A stretch of 32,648 bases of DNA from Elusimicrobiota bacterium. Its GTDB lineage: Bacteria; CG03; SLGR01; JAGXOG01. The DNA lies in the NCBI GenBank assembly GCA_027858455.1, contig JAQICQ010000101.1:1-32648 (forward strand). Reading direction: 5' to 3'. Below are positions 1 to 7,611 of the stretch, piece by piece. The notes beneath the pieces were generated by a model. That model had not been told where the DNA came from. It worked only from the letters and a program-made list of their open reading frames with translations, and did no database searches. Position 1 is the first letter of the stretch, and each line of letters starts with the position of its first letter. The position numbers were made by a program, and so were the translations under genes.

Positions 1-635
1 GCCCAGGAATTATCATCATCCGATGCTGTCGGTATATCCTGGTTTTTTGCAAGAATCTTTGCTTCAATATTTGGATCAAATCCCTGCCAGGATTTCCCTC
101 CTTCGCTGAAAACCGGCCCTATATCTGCGCGGGGGCCGCTTGTGAAATCGCCGGGCTCCGGTTTAAAATATCTTATTCCTTCATAATCAGGCCCGCATCC
201 TTCGGCATTAAGGGAATTCATTAAATTATCGTAGCCCGACTTAGCTCCCTCCGGCCATCTTACCGACTGGTAGAAATTAAGAACATTATATCTGTCAACA
301 ACCATAGAGAGCCCGGAGTAGTGGTCGGCTCCGGCGCATGATAAAACCATAAAGTCCAAATCGCCGCCTGGCCCTATCTTTGCATCCAGAAATTCGTCAA
401 GTTTTGAATATCCCGCTGACGATGCATACCCGCCGTCTATAAGGATATACTTGTCATCGGCGGTATCTAATTTTCCGTCCGCGCCGGGGAGTTCTATAAA
501 TTCACAGTCGCCGTATAAACTCTCCCCCCAGAGAATAAAATGTATTCTCATATAATATTTTTGCGCCCGGAGAGCCGGGGCTAAACAGATTAAAAGAAGA
601 CATAGAAATACCCGTATTTTTCCTTTATTTTTCAT
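1..635 (-). CDS. Secreted metallo-beta-lactamase-fold protein, ComEC-like (3' end outside window)
   Basis: An open frame runs from an ATG at 635 to the window edge, giving 211 residues with no stop. Residues 1-25 are a signal peptide: basic start, a hydrophobic run at about 9-21, and a likely cut after ALRA. Residues 62-69 (KYILIDGG) and 97-108 match the strand and loop of the metallo-beta-lactamase fold found in ComEC/Rec2-type extracellular domains. The metal motif there is normally HPDADH, but this protein reads CAGADH (100-105), so one His and one Asp ligand are missing while D104 and H105 remain. It starts 7 nt after the sulfotransferase stop, so the two are probably cotranscribed. There is no clear SD. 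The fold call is fairly safe; catalytic activity is doubtful and the substrate unknown. Confidence 0.72.
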   Translation of the reverse strand, partial: MKNKGKIRVFLCLLLICLAPALRAQKYYMRIHFILWGESLYGDCEFIELPGADGKLDTADDKYILIDGGYASSAGYSKLDEFLDAKIGPGGDLDFMVLSCAGADHYSGLSMVVDRYNVLNFYQSVRWPEGAKSGYDNLMNSLNAEGCGPDYEGIRYFKPEPGDFTSGPRADIGPVFSEGGKSWQGFDPNIEAKILAKNQDIPTASDDDNSW

Positions 636-642
636 AGCCGTT

Positions 643-1443
643 TTATTTTATATACTCCAGCTCTTTAAGAAGTTCTTTAACCTTCGGGTCTTTTAACAGC
701 TCTCCGGCGCGGCGGCGATTTTGCGGCTTTTTCCATTTCCCGATGCTCCCGGAATCCAATTCCCTGACGGATTTTCTCCAGCTCCGGCTTTTTTTGATAT
801 TTGTATGGCAGGTCCAATCCATAATCTCTTTTGGATAATTTTTCTCTGTGAAATTTTCCCCTGTAAAATCACATATTTTTTGAACTGTCTCATGAAAATT
901 TTTAACAAGTTTCTCATATTTGACAGTCAGAACAGAAGGGTGCCCCTTAAATTTCAGGCCGGCTTTTACATCACGAACCCACCTTTGGGGGGTAATCCAG
1001 TATTTTTCCGAATCTTTGGGATGTTTTGAAAGCATAACATCGCGGCCGTCTCTTACTATATGGATGATTTTAACTTTACCGTTAAAATATTTAATGATAT
1101 TTTCTATATGCCTGATATTTCCCGGCGTCTTTTCGCACCAGCGGGAAACTCCCGGAGGTATCCGGCGGGTTAAGATATAGCGGTAAAGCCGGTCTATGCG
1201 GATGGGAACCTCTGTTATTTCACCGTTTATCTTTTTTTGCTCCCATTCCAGAAAAGCTCCGGTCTCATTTTTAACAGCATAAAAAGACGGGTGAGCTCCT
1301 AAAATAGAAAGCAATAAGGTGGTGCCCGAGCGGCCGCACCCACCGATAATTACAGGCGGCGCGGAAAACTTTTTCTTTTCTTTTTTTTCTCCCAGCGCCA
1401 CTACCGGCGGGCTGAAAAATGTTTTAAATTTATTTGATGCCAT
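643..1443 (-). CDS. Sulfotransferase family protein (PAPS-dependent type)
   Basis: The 266-residue protein has both cofactor motifs of the sulfotransferase fold. The 5'-phosphosulfate loop is GGCGRSGTTLLLS at residues 34-46. The 3'-phosphate-binding segment is at 125-139 (IIHIVRDGRDVMLS), with R131 and S139. Known members transfer sulfate from 3'-phosphoadenylyl sulfate to a sugar, lipid or protein; the acceptor here cannot be told. It has no signal peptide, so it should act in the cytoplasm. It is followed after 7 nt by the secreted metallo-beta-lactamase-fold gene and lies divergent to a second, broken sulfotransferase gene. A promoter just upstream leaves only about 3 nt of leader, which agrees with the lack of an SD. 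Confidence 0.88.
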   Translation of the reverse strand: MASNKFKTFFSPPVVALGEKKEKKKFSAPPVIIGGCGRSGTTLLLSILGAHPSFYAVKNETGAFLEWEQKKINGEITEVPIRIDRLYRYILTRRIPPGVSRWCEKTPGNIRHIENIIKYFNGKVKIIHIVRDGRDVMLSKHPKDSEKYWITPQRWVRDVKAGLKFKGHPSVLTVKYEKLVKNFHETVQKICDFTGENFTEKNYPKEIMDWTCHTNIKKSRSWRKSVRELDSGSIGKWKKPQNRRRAGELLKDPKVKELLKELEYIK

Positions 1444-1453
1444 ATTGTTTTTT

Positions 1454-1482
1454 ATTTTAAACTATTAACGCCGCAGTTTCAA
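1454..1482 (-). promoter_or_regulatory. Sigma70-type promoter of the minus-strand sulfotransferase gene
   Basis: On the minus strand a -35 box TTGAAA (1477-1482) is followed by a 17-nt spacer and a -10 box TAAAAT (1454-1459). The -10 box ends 10 nt before the ATG, so transcription should begin at or within a few nucleotides of the start codon. Confidence 0.6.
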
Positions 1483-1606
1483 ATCCAGGTCTTTTTCAAT
1501 CTAAAAATTACAGTCAGGTTTTATCCGTGCAAAATAATTTAATAACTTCTATTTTAATCCCGCCGTTAAACAACCTAACTCATCCGGGAAACGCCGGACT
1601 TTTTAT

Positions 1607-1635
1607 TTGAAGATTTTATGCAATATAAATATAAT
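1607..1635 (+). promoter_or_regulatory. Sigma70-type promoter ahead of a leaderless mini-ORF
   Basis: A -35 box TTGAAG (1607-1612), a 17-nt spacer and a perfect -10 box TATAAT (1630-1635) lie on the plus strand. The -10 box ends 6 nt before the ATG at 1642, so the transcript would start at about that ATG. Confidence 0.65.
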
Positions 1636-1641
1636 AATTCT

Positions 1642-1704
1642 ATGAAATATACAACTGCATTAAAATATATCCGCCGCAACGGCGACATAGCTTTTTCTTT
1701 ATGA
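1642..1704 (+). CDS. 20-codon mini-ORF overlapping the broken sulfotransferase start
   Basis: The frame opens at ATG 1642 and reads MKYTTALKYIRRNGDIAFSL before TGA. That stop overlaps the sulfotransferase ATG in the arrangement ATGA (1701-1704), which is typical of translational coupling. The ATG sits 6 nt after a TATAAT box and has no SD, so it is a candidate leaderless start. No known family is recognised. It may be a leader peptide that delivers ribosomes to the next gene, or it may be chance. Confidence 0.35.
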   Translation: MKYTTALKYIRRNGDIAFSL

Positions 1705-2426
1705 AAACCGCTTTCTTTTTTTCAACCGGCAGGACGGGAACAGACTGGGTTACTTCCCTTTTTAACGACAATATCAAAAACGCATGGAGCGTCCACGAGC
1801 CTCACCCTGCCTTTAGAAAACGGGCCCGCCGCCTTGTTTCAAATAAATTTACGCTATACGACAAATACTATTTTAAAATACCCAGGTGGTACCGCCATAA
1901 AAAGAAAAAAGAAGAATAGTATATTGAGACAAACTACCATCTCTTTGCCGCAATCCCTCTTATAAGATCAGCTTTTGGCGGAGCACTCTGTATCCATACA
2001 ATACGCGACGGAAGAGAGGTAGTCCGTTCCTGGCTGAACAGATACCGTTATATTACAAACGAGCATATCCGTCCCGTTGATTTTAATGACAGTGACGCAG
2101 CCGAAAAATGGCCAAGATGGAATCCCCTGCAAAAACTTGCATGGTACTGGAAAACAGTAAACAGCCATGTTTACAATAATAAACCCGACCTGTGGATAAA
2201 GTACGAAGATATTTTCAAGGGCGACCGGAAAGGCGTATTTGAAATTCTTGACCTCTTTGATGACCTAAAATATTCGGAGAAAGATATAAAAAATTACCTT
2301 GACCGTAAAGTAAACAAAAATCCTTTTGATTTTTTCCCTTACTATAAAGACTGGCCCGAAAAATGGAAAGTCCAGTTTGATGAAATTGCGGGCGATGCAA
2401 TGAGAAAATTTGGATACTCTAAGTGA
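1701..2426 (+). pseudogene. Sulfotransferase gene interrupted by one in-frame TAG
   Basis: Codons 1-72 encode an N-terminus with the phosphosulfate-loop motif STGRTGTDW at residues 8-16. Codon 73 (1917-1919) is TAG. The same frame then continues without another stop to TGA at 2424-2426 and carries the 3'-phosphate motif IHTIRDGREVVRSW and a normal sulfotransferase C-terminus. The whole frame is 241 codons, a usual length for the family. No shift, deletion or insertion is needed: a single base change explains the break. Possible readings are a recent nonsense mutation, stop-codon readthrough, or a sequencing error. Amber decoding as pyrrolysine is not suggested by anything else in the window. 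It is divergent to the intact sulfotransferase gene. Confidence 0.85.
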
Positions 2427-2475
2427 CCTTACGGTAAAACCTGCCGTTAGATGCTTCTTTTTAAAAAACCCCTTT

Positions 2476-2496
2476 AAAATAACCTGCAGGTATTTT
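2476..2496. terminator. Palindrome between convergent genes, possible bidirectional terminator
   Basis: A nearly perfect palindrome centred on CCTGCAGG is flanked by A-rich and T-rich arms, with one extra A on the left. It lies between the convergent sulfotransferase and FKBP genes. The T run after the stem is short (TATTTT), so terminator function is only a suggestion. Confidence 0.3.
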
Positions 2497-2565
2497 AACT
2501 TGCCGAAGGCTCTGGGCGGCCCTTAAAACAAGACACGACAATAATATTTGTTTTATTTGCGCGCT

Positions 2566-2988
2566 TTAGTTTATTTCAACTAATTTTATGTCAAATATAA
2601 GATCCTCACCTGCAAGAGGATGGTTTAAATCAACTGTAATGCTTTCGTCATTTACCGTGGTAATTTCACCGTTAAATTTCTGGCCGTCCTGACTTTGCAG
2701 ATTTAACCTTCTCCCTATTTCAGGCTCAAAATCTTCCGGAAAAGACTTCATAGGAACATTCTGGATAAGCTCTTCTTTTTTGTCTCCGTAAGCGTTATCT
2801 GACTCTATGGAAATTTCTTTTTCCTCGTCAATTTTCATGCCTCTTACCGCCTTGTCAAAGCCGGGTATTATCTTTCCGTCGCCTACTGTAAATTCCAGCG
2901 GCTTGCCGTCTTTTGAACTATCAAATACGTCTCCGTTTTTTAGTTTCCCTGTATATTCAACCTTAACTTTGTCGTCAACTTTAACCAT
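2566..2988 (-). CDS. SlyD-like FKBP-type peptidyl-prolyl cis-trans isomerase (ATG form)
   Basis: From ATG 2988 the protein has 140 residues. An FKBP half-domain (about 1-65, with VKVEYTGKLKNGDVFDSS) surrounds a SlyD insert-in-flap region (about 68-120), and the hallmark VDLNHPLAGEDLIFDI lies near residues 119-134. Members catalyse proline isomerisation and act as chaperones. The His-rich metal-binding tail of E. coli SlyD is absent. This ATG has an SD-like GAGGAG upstream, but the reading frame stays open for 40 more codons that encode a lipoprotein signal (see the next entry). The protein may therefore really be a periplasmic or membrane-anchored lipoprotein, with this ATG as an internal Met or a second start. 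Confidence 0.88.
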   Translation of the reverse strand: MVKVDDKVKVEYTGKLKNGDVFDSSKDGKPLEFTVGDGKIIPGFDKAVRGMKIDEEKEISIESDNAYGDKKEELIQNVPMKSFPEDFEPEIGRRLNLQSQDGQKFNGEITTVNDESITVDLNHPLAGEDLIFDIKLVEIN

Positions 2989-3120
2989 TTGTTTCTCCTC
3001 TTTTACCTTACTTTGCTTACTCTCTTTTTTATCTTCAGCTGCCGTGCATCCGGATATAATTAATCCGGCGGCAAGAATAAATATTGTTTTCCTAAATATT
3101 TTTTTGATGATTGGCTCCTT
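2989..3120 (-). other. In-frame lipoprotein signal peptide for the FKBP, with SD but no AUG
   Basis: Upstream of ATG 2988, in frame and without a stop, the codons read IKKIFRKTIFILAAGLIISG followed by C, then a charged linker. This is a textbook lipoprotein signal: basic start, hydrophobic core, lipobox ISGC. An SD AAGGAG at 3115-3120 lies 6 nt before an ATC codon at 3106-3108, exactly where the ATG is expected. A TAA at 3124-3126 closes the frame above it, and there is no ATG, GTG or TTG in between. Either AUC is used as a start, or an ATG was recently changed to ATC, or the base is a sequencing error. Confidence 0.7.
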
Positions 3121-3209
3121 TTTTTACTCTGCTTTTTGCAACTGTTGTGTTATTATAACAAGATGAGTTCACAAATCAAATATTCCGGCGGGATATAAAA
3201 ATAAGGACT

Positions 3210-5330
3210 TTATATTTGGCGGTATCTGAATCCGTCTTTTAATTTTTTCCCTTTTTTCTTAAAGAGGTCCCTTATATGATCATCCATGGTAAAATAAAAT
3301 ATCTGCCACCCTGCCGCGGCCGCAGACACCAGGCTTTCTGTTAAATATTCTCTTCTTTTCCAATCCGTATGCTGGAAAGCGTCGTCAAATATAAAAAACA
3401 TCTTCCTGTCCCCCATGACTTTGCGGGTAATTCCCATCCTCAGGGCAATAAGTATCTGTTCAAGAGCGCCGGTGGATATGTCCGCGACATTGTAATCCCT
3501 GTATTTATCCGAAACAATAACTTTTTTGCCGTCAAGTTTCACCCTGTTATATCTTTGGGTAATCTCTTTGACGGGGGACTGGACTATATCCGACGAGAGG
3601 CTCTCTTTAATTTTTTTGTCCTCTTTTAATTTTAGTTCTTCAATTACTTTATATACAGAATTCAACCCTATAATTTTTGCCCGGAGCTGTTTCAACCTGC
3701 TTAAAATATTTTCCCTTTTCTTCCTCAGCTTATCTATCAGCCTGTTAAAGCTCTCGTTTATATCGGCTGAAGTTTCCTGCACCAGCCTGTTTTTAATTTC
3801 CCCCAGGCTGTCGAGATATCCCTCTCTTTTCTCTTCTGCCTTTTGTCTTTCTTCTTCAAGCTCTCTTAATTTTTTTTCATCATATTCCTCGCCGGCTCTC
3901 TCTTTTAAATATTCTTCCTGACCTAAATTTAATTTGGCGAGTTCTTTTTCGGTATCGGATATGTTTTTCTCGTTTTCCCTGATTTTATTTTTAAAATCAT
4001 CTGCGGCTTCTTCCCATTTTACCGTTTCCGGTGCTTTAGCCGGTTCCGGTACATTAGAAGGTATCTTTAAAAATATTTGATTTATCTCATTTGTTAAGCC
4101 TTGCAGTTTCCGGCGCGGCTCTTTTATGTTCTCTTTTATATCACTCGCGCGGTCGCGGTATCTTTCTTCTTCCTTAAGTTTCTCTTTAAGATCGCTGAAT
4201 CCTGTTAATTCCCGTCTAAAAAGCCGATTATATTTCTCCCGTATAGCTTTTACTTCTTCAGAAGCATTCTTGTTGATAAAAACACCCCTCTTTTTAAAAA
4301 TTAAAAAAAGAACCGCAAATATAGCTGCAATAACCGGAGACAGCATTTTAGAAATACCCAGCATCGGCACCAAAGCAGTAAGGGCAAGAGCTGTTATTAT
4401 TAAAATATTCTGGCGGAAAGAACTAATTTTTCCCCCTTTTAAAATACCGTCATAAATATCCGCCGCTTCCGCGAGCCAGACATAATTCCCTGATAAACTT
4501 TTTGCTTCTTTTAATCTCGCCTCGTCCCTGACGATATTTTCTTTGGTGGTTTTATATTCAACAATTTTATTCCTAAGCATCTCAGCTTCGTCGGGATTGA
4601 GCTCGCCGCGAAGGCTCTTTAATTCTTCCGCCCGGCGGAATAATATATATCCCCGATGACGGCGCGCGCGATTCTGCTCTTTTATCTTTTCATCCGCAAG
4701 CTCCATCTCGCGGTTTAACGATACCACCGGCCCCAGTGTATAGTTTCTATTTATATCATTTAAAAGTTTCTCGGTTTTCTCAAGTTCTTCCCGCGCGGCA
4801 TACATATCCCTGGCATCGTTTGATTTCCTGGAAATATTTATTATACCTTCTTTTACCTGCGCTTCCGTGAAAGTCGCGGGTATCTTTCCTTCTATTTTGT
4901 CTAAAATTTCCCTTTCCGACAAAAGCCGTTTAACGGCTCCGGGATTTACGCCTCCGGGACCGTCTGAAATAGCCGAATCGGCACCTTTTATCACAAGGAG
5001 TTTCTCAAGGCCGGGAGGAAGCCCTCTGCCTGTCTTTTCCATATATTTTTTAAGCTTTTCTTTTGCGGCGGGAGAAAATTCTTTGGCCTTTTCATGAAGC
5101 CCGCTGACCGTGATTTTTCCCACGGACCCGATATCTCTTAAGTTCCATCTCTTTTCGGAACCTAAATTTGCGGAACCTAAAAGAGAGTTTATAATAAATT
5201 CTACAATATAGGTTTTTCCCGTTTCATTTTTTCCGTATATTAAATTAAGGTCACCCGGCTCCATTATAAATTCATCAACCGGGCCCAGCCGGCTGATGCT
5301 TATTTTTTTTATCCTTACGGAGTTATTCAT
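3210..5330 (-). CDS. Rad50/SbcC-like ATPase of the YhaN type
   Basis: The 706-residue protein has the layout of SMC/Rad50-like ATPases. Walker A is GKNETGKT at residues 33-40. Long charged coiled-coil arms fill about 170-290 and 360-600. The C-terminal half-site has the signature STGALEQ (619-625) and Walker B FFIFDD (645-650). Two hydrophobic segments at about 308-324 and 330-345 break the coiled coil and could anchor it in the membrane, as in B. subtilis YhaN relatives. It overlaps the stop of the metallophosphoesterase gene by 8 nt (ATGAATAA), so the two are translationally coupled and probably form an SbcCD-like nuclease complex acting on DNA ends. It is shorter than true SbcC. Confidence 0.85.
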   Translation of the reverse strand: MNNSVRIKKISISRLGPVDEFIMEPGDLNLIYGKNETGKTYIVEFIINSLLGSANLGSEKRWNLRDIGSVGKITVSGLHEKAKEFSPAAKEKLKKYMEKTGRGLPPGLEKLLVIKGADSAISDGPGGVNPGAVKRLLSEREILDKIEGKIPATFTEAQVKEGIINISRKSNDARDMYAAREELEKTEKLLNDINRNYTLGPVVSLNREMELADEKIKEQNRARRHRGYILFRRAEELKSLRGELNPDEAEMLRNKIVEYKTTKENIVRDEARLKEAKSLSGNYVWLAEAADIYDGILKGGKISSFRQNILIITALALTALVPMLGISKMLSPVIAAIFAVLFLIFKKRGVFINKNASEEVKAIREKYNRLFRRELTGFSDLKEKLKEEERYRDRASDIKENIKEPRRKLQGLTNEINQIFLKIPSNVPEPAKAPETVKWEEAADDFKNKIRENEKNISDTEKELAKLNLGQEEYLKERAGEEYDEKKLRELEEERQKAEEKREGYLDSLGEIKNRLVQETSADINESFNRLIDKLRKKRENILSRLKQLRAKIIGLNSVYKVIEELKLKEDKKIKESLSSDIVQSPVKEITQRYNRVKLDGKKVIVSDKYRDYNVADISTGALEQILIALRMGITRKVMGDRKMFFIFDDAFQHTDWKRREYLTESLVSAAAAGWQIFYFTMDDHIRDLFKKKGKKLKDGFRYRQI

Positions 5331-6399
5331 ATACTGCCTTTAAGGCCTCAAGGAGAAGACCGTTCTTTGACGGAGAGAGGGGGTCTGAAAAATCCCAGTC
5401 CAGGTTATTCTCTATCCATTCCTTAACTCGTGAAGCTATCTCGTCAAGTTCTTTATTGCCGGTTATGTGCAGATTAGTTGTGTCTATCTGTTCGCCGTCG
5501 GCGTTATCGTAAAAATTAAACCCGGAAAAGCTGTCCCGGATTGCGCTGACGGCCTCTTTTATATCTCCGATATATCCCGATGCTTTTATCCGTATGCGGG
5601 TCTTTTTAATCTCATTTTTGCTTAATTGCCATTTTTCAATTAACTCCCGCGACACTGATTTAATATATTTTTTAAGGTCGTCAACCGGAAGGAGTATAAT
5701 TTCTTCCGACTGGTATATGACAGGAGAATCCGTCCGGACAGATTCTATCTTAAGGGATTTTGTATCTAAAAGTATAAACCTTCTTTTTCCGGTTTCGTTT
5801 ATATCCAGGGGCGCCGGGGAGCCTGGATAATGAATTTTTGAGGTATCGGTAATCTTATGAATATGGCCGAGAATAACTTTTGCCGGACGGTATCTTTCAA
5901 TATCGGTATCAGAAAGAGGCATATATACTCCCGGCTCAAGAGGATTTAGATTCCCGGCCCCGCGGAGCCGGTCGCCGTGACCTATTAGAACCCATTCATC
6001 TTCTTTTAATTTTTGTTTAAAAGGCTCTATTGCCTCCCCCATTGTCTTTTCGGCGTCATACGGGACAAACAAAAAAACACGGCCGCCGATTTTAATTATA
6101 TCCGGAGAGCCGTCTATGACTTTTACATTGTCTGCTTTAATTTTTTTTGCGGAAAATCCGGCATCGTGGTTTCCCGGTATAACGTATATATTTATACCGT
6201 TAAACTCTTTTGAAGAACAAAGCTTATCAAAACCGGAATAATTAGTCATATCTTTGTCAAAAAGGTCACCGGCGATAATTAAATCTTTGGTGCCGGTTTT
6301 TTTTAACCGGGTTAAAATATGCTCAAGGACGGCGTATCTTTCAGGCCTCTCTTTATTTAAATGTATATCTGCGGTTATCGCTGTCTTATAATTATAAAT
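5323..6399 (-). CDS. SbcD/YhaO-like metallophosphoesterase (DNA exonuclease subunit), AUU or lost start
   Basis: The first ATG (6249) would give 308 residues and lose essential metal ligands. Upstream in the same frame lie TADIHL (DxH motif) and IIAGDLFDKD (GDxxD motif), followed by PGNHD and later GHGD and GHIH. The gene must therefore begin near 6399. A TAA at 6400-6402 closes the frame, and no ATG, GTG or TTG lies between it and TADIHL. The codon just after that TAA is ATT, about 8 nt from a purine-rich AGGGGG. Alternatively, one lost G in TTATAAGACA would restore ATG AAG before the conserved start. From ATT the protein has 358 residues. It overlaps the GGDEF gene upstream by 8 nt and the Rad50-like gene downstream by 8 nt. 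Confidence 0.82.
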   Translation of the reverse strand: MYNYKTAITADIHLNKERPERYAVLEHILTRLKKTGTKDLIIAGDLFDKDMTNYSGFDKLCSSKEFNGINIYVIPGNHDAGFSAKKIKADNVKVIDGSPDIIKIGGRVFLFVPYDAEKTMGEAIEPFKQKLKEDEWVLIGHGDRLRGAGNLNPLEPGVYMPLSDTDIERYRPAKVILGHIHKITDTSKIHYPGSPAPLDINETGKRRFILLDTKSLKIESVRTDSPVIYQSEEIILLPVDDLKKYIKSVSRELIEKWQLSKNEIKKTRIRIKASGYIGDIKEAVSAIRDSFSGFNFYDNADGEQIDTTNLHITGNKELDEIASRVKEWIENNLDWDFSDPLSPSKNGLLLEALKAVYE

Positions 6400-7396
6400 T
6401 TAACGGCCCCCCTGAATAGTTTTTCTGTTCATACATCTTTTTATCCGCTTCTTTTATAAGCCCACCTAAATTTCTTTTGCTTTTGCCGGAATAATCTATC
6501 GCGTACCCTATGCTTATATCGGGAGTTATCGTGACTTCCGGCGCAATATTAACGGTTAACTTTTCCAGTCCGCCTTTAAGCCTAGCAATAAACTCCCCGG
6601 CTCTCTCCGCATCCTGGTTAAAGAGCATAAAAATAAATTCGTCACCGCCGTAGCGGGCCACGATGTCCGAAGCCCGGATTTCCTTTTGAAATAGATTTGA
6701 CACTTGCACCAGGACTTTATCCCCTGAAGGATGTCCGTACCGGTCGTTTATTTCCTTGAATTTATCTATATCGCAAAGCAGTACGGCGACCGGTTTTTTA
6801 TCTCTTCGCGCTACTTCCAACAGAAAAGCCGCATTCTGGAAAAAATATCTTCTGTTTTTAAGCCCTGTCAGCGGATCCCTGACGCTGGCAGTAACCAATT
6901 TTCTTTTTTCATTCAATAAAAGCTTAATGGAATTTAAAAGAACGTATTTCATCCGATCATTTTTAAATTTTTTAAGCCCTATGTCGGTAAATCTGTCAAG
7001 ATGATCTTCATACATCGTTTTAGGGTTAAAAACCGTCTTGTCAAAAATTATATCATGGGTATTCATTATCCTCTGCATAGGCGAAATCAAGGCGGAATAT
7101 TCCATATTCATGGTAAATTCCAGCATTTCAAGCGGAGTATAATCATTATTTTTAACTTTTTTGAGGGTTTTCCCGGCTTCAGCTATAAGTTTTTTCATTA
7201 TATTTTTTGCTCTTTTTTTGTCTTCCAGCTGAAGCACTTTAAGATTATATTCTCGCTCCTGTAAATAATGCCAATACTTTAAATGTTTGCTCTCGTCCCT
7301 GGACATCTCTTTCCACATTTCTTTGAGGTCTTTAGGAATACCCGGCTTCATGGACAGAGCCATATAAATATTTTCCAGCAGCGCGTCAAGATCCAA
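6392..7396 (-). CDS. Diguanylate cyclase with an N-terminal ferritin-like domain
   Basis: The C-terminal half (about 170-330) is a GGDEF domain with DPLTGLKNRR, the catalytic GGDEF at 250-254 and an inhibitory-site RASD at 241-244. It should make cyclic di-GMP and be product-inhibited. The N-terminal 145 residues look like a ferritin/rubrerythrin-type four-helix bundle: LLENIY (E8), SRDESKH (E35, H38), a third helix with E93 and E99, and YEDHLDRF (E130, H132). The last ligand pair is not spaced as a perfect ExxH, so metal binding is uncertain. The listed start is TTG with no SD; the frame stays open upstream without an ATG, so the true start is unsure. It heads the operon with the SbcD- and SbcC-like genes. 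Confidence 0.85.
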   Translation of the reverse strand: MDLDALLENIYMALSMKPGIPKDLKEMWKEMSRDESKHLKYWHYLQEREYNLKVLQLEDKKRAKNIMKKLIAEAGKTLKKVKNNDYTPLEMLEFTMNMEYSALISPMQRIMNTHDIIFDKTVFNPKTMYEDHLDRFTDIGLKKFKNDRMKYVLLNSIKLLLNEKRKLVTASVRDPLTGLKNRRYFFQNAAFLLEVARRDKKPVAVLLCDIDKFKEINDRYGHPSGDKVLVQVSNLFQKEIRASDIVARYGGDEFIFMLFNQDAERAGEFIARLKGGLEKLTVNIAPEVTITPDISIGYAIDYSGKSKRNLGGLIKEADKKMYEQKNYSGGPLNL

Positions 7397-7599
7397 ATAG
7401 TTTTGAATTAATTCTTTAATTTTAAAACTACTTTTTTTAATAACTATCTTATTATATATAAAATGGTGTCGGAGACAAACTTATTAACTTATTGTTTTTC
7501 CAAACGACTTTTAAAATGGGCGAAACCTACTTTTATTTTTAAATGAGATGCCGGCATATTAAAATGCTTGCGGATAAATGATAAAATTAACCTTTTAAA

Positions 7600-7605
7600 T
7601 ATAAT
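7600..7605 (+). promoter_or_regulatory. -10 box for the HEAT-repeat gene
   Basis: A perfect TATAAT ends 6 nt before the ATG at 7612, which has no SD. No good -35 box lies 16-18 nt upstream. The spacing implies transcription starting at the start codon. The rest of the 7397-7599 gap is AT-rich and shows nothing further. Confidence 0.5.
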
Positions 7606-7611
7606 ATTACT

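Noticed and set aside
1917..1919. Pyrrolysine decoding of the sulfotransferase TAG
   Set aside because: No other in-frame TAG in a conserved gene was found here, and no Pyl machinery is visible.
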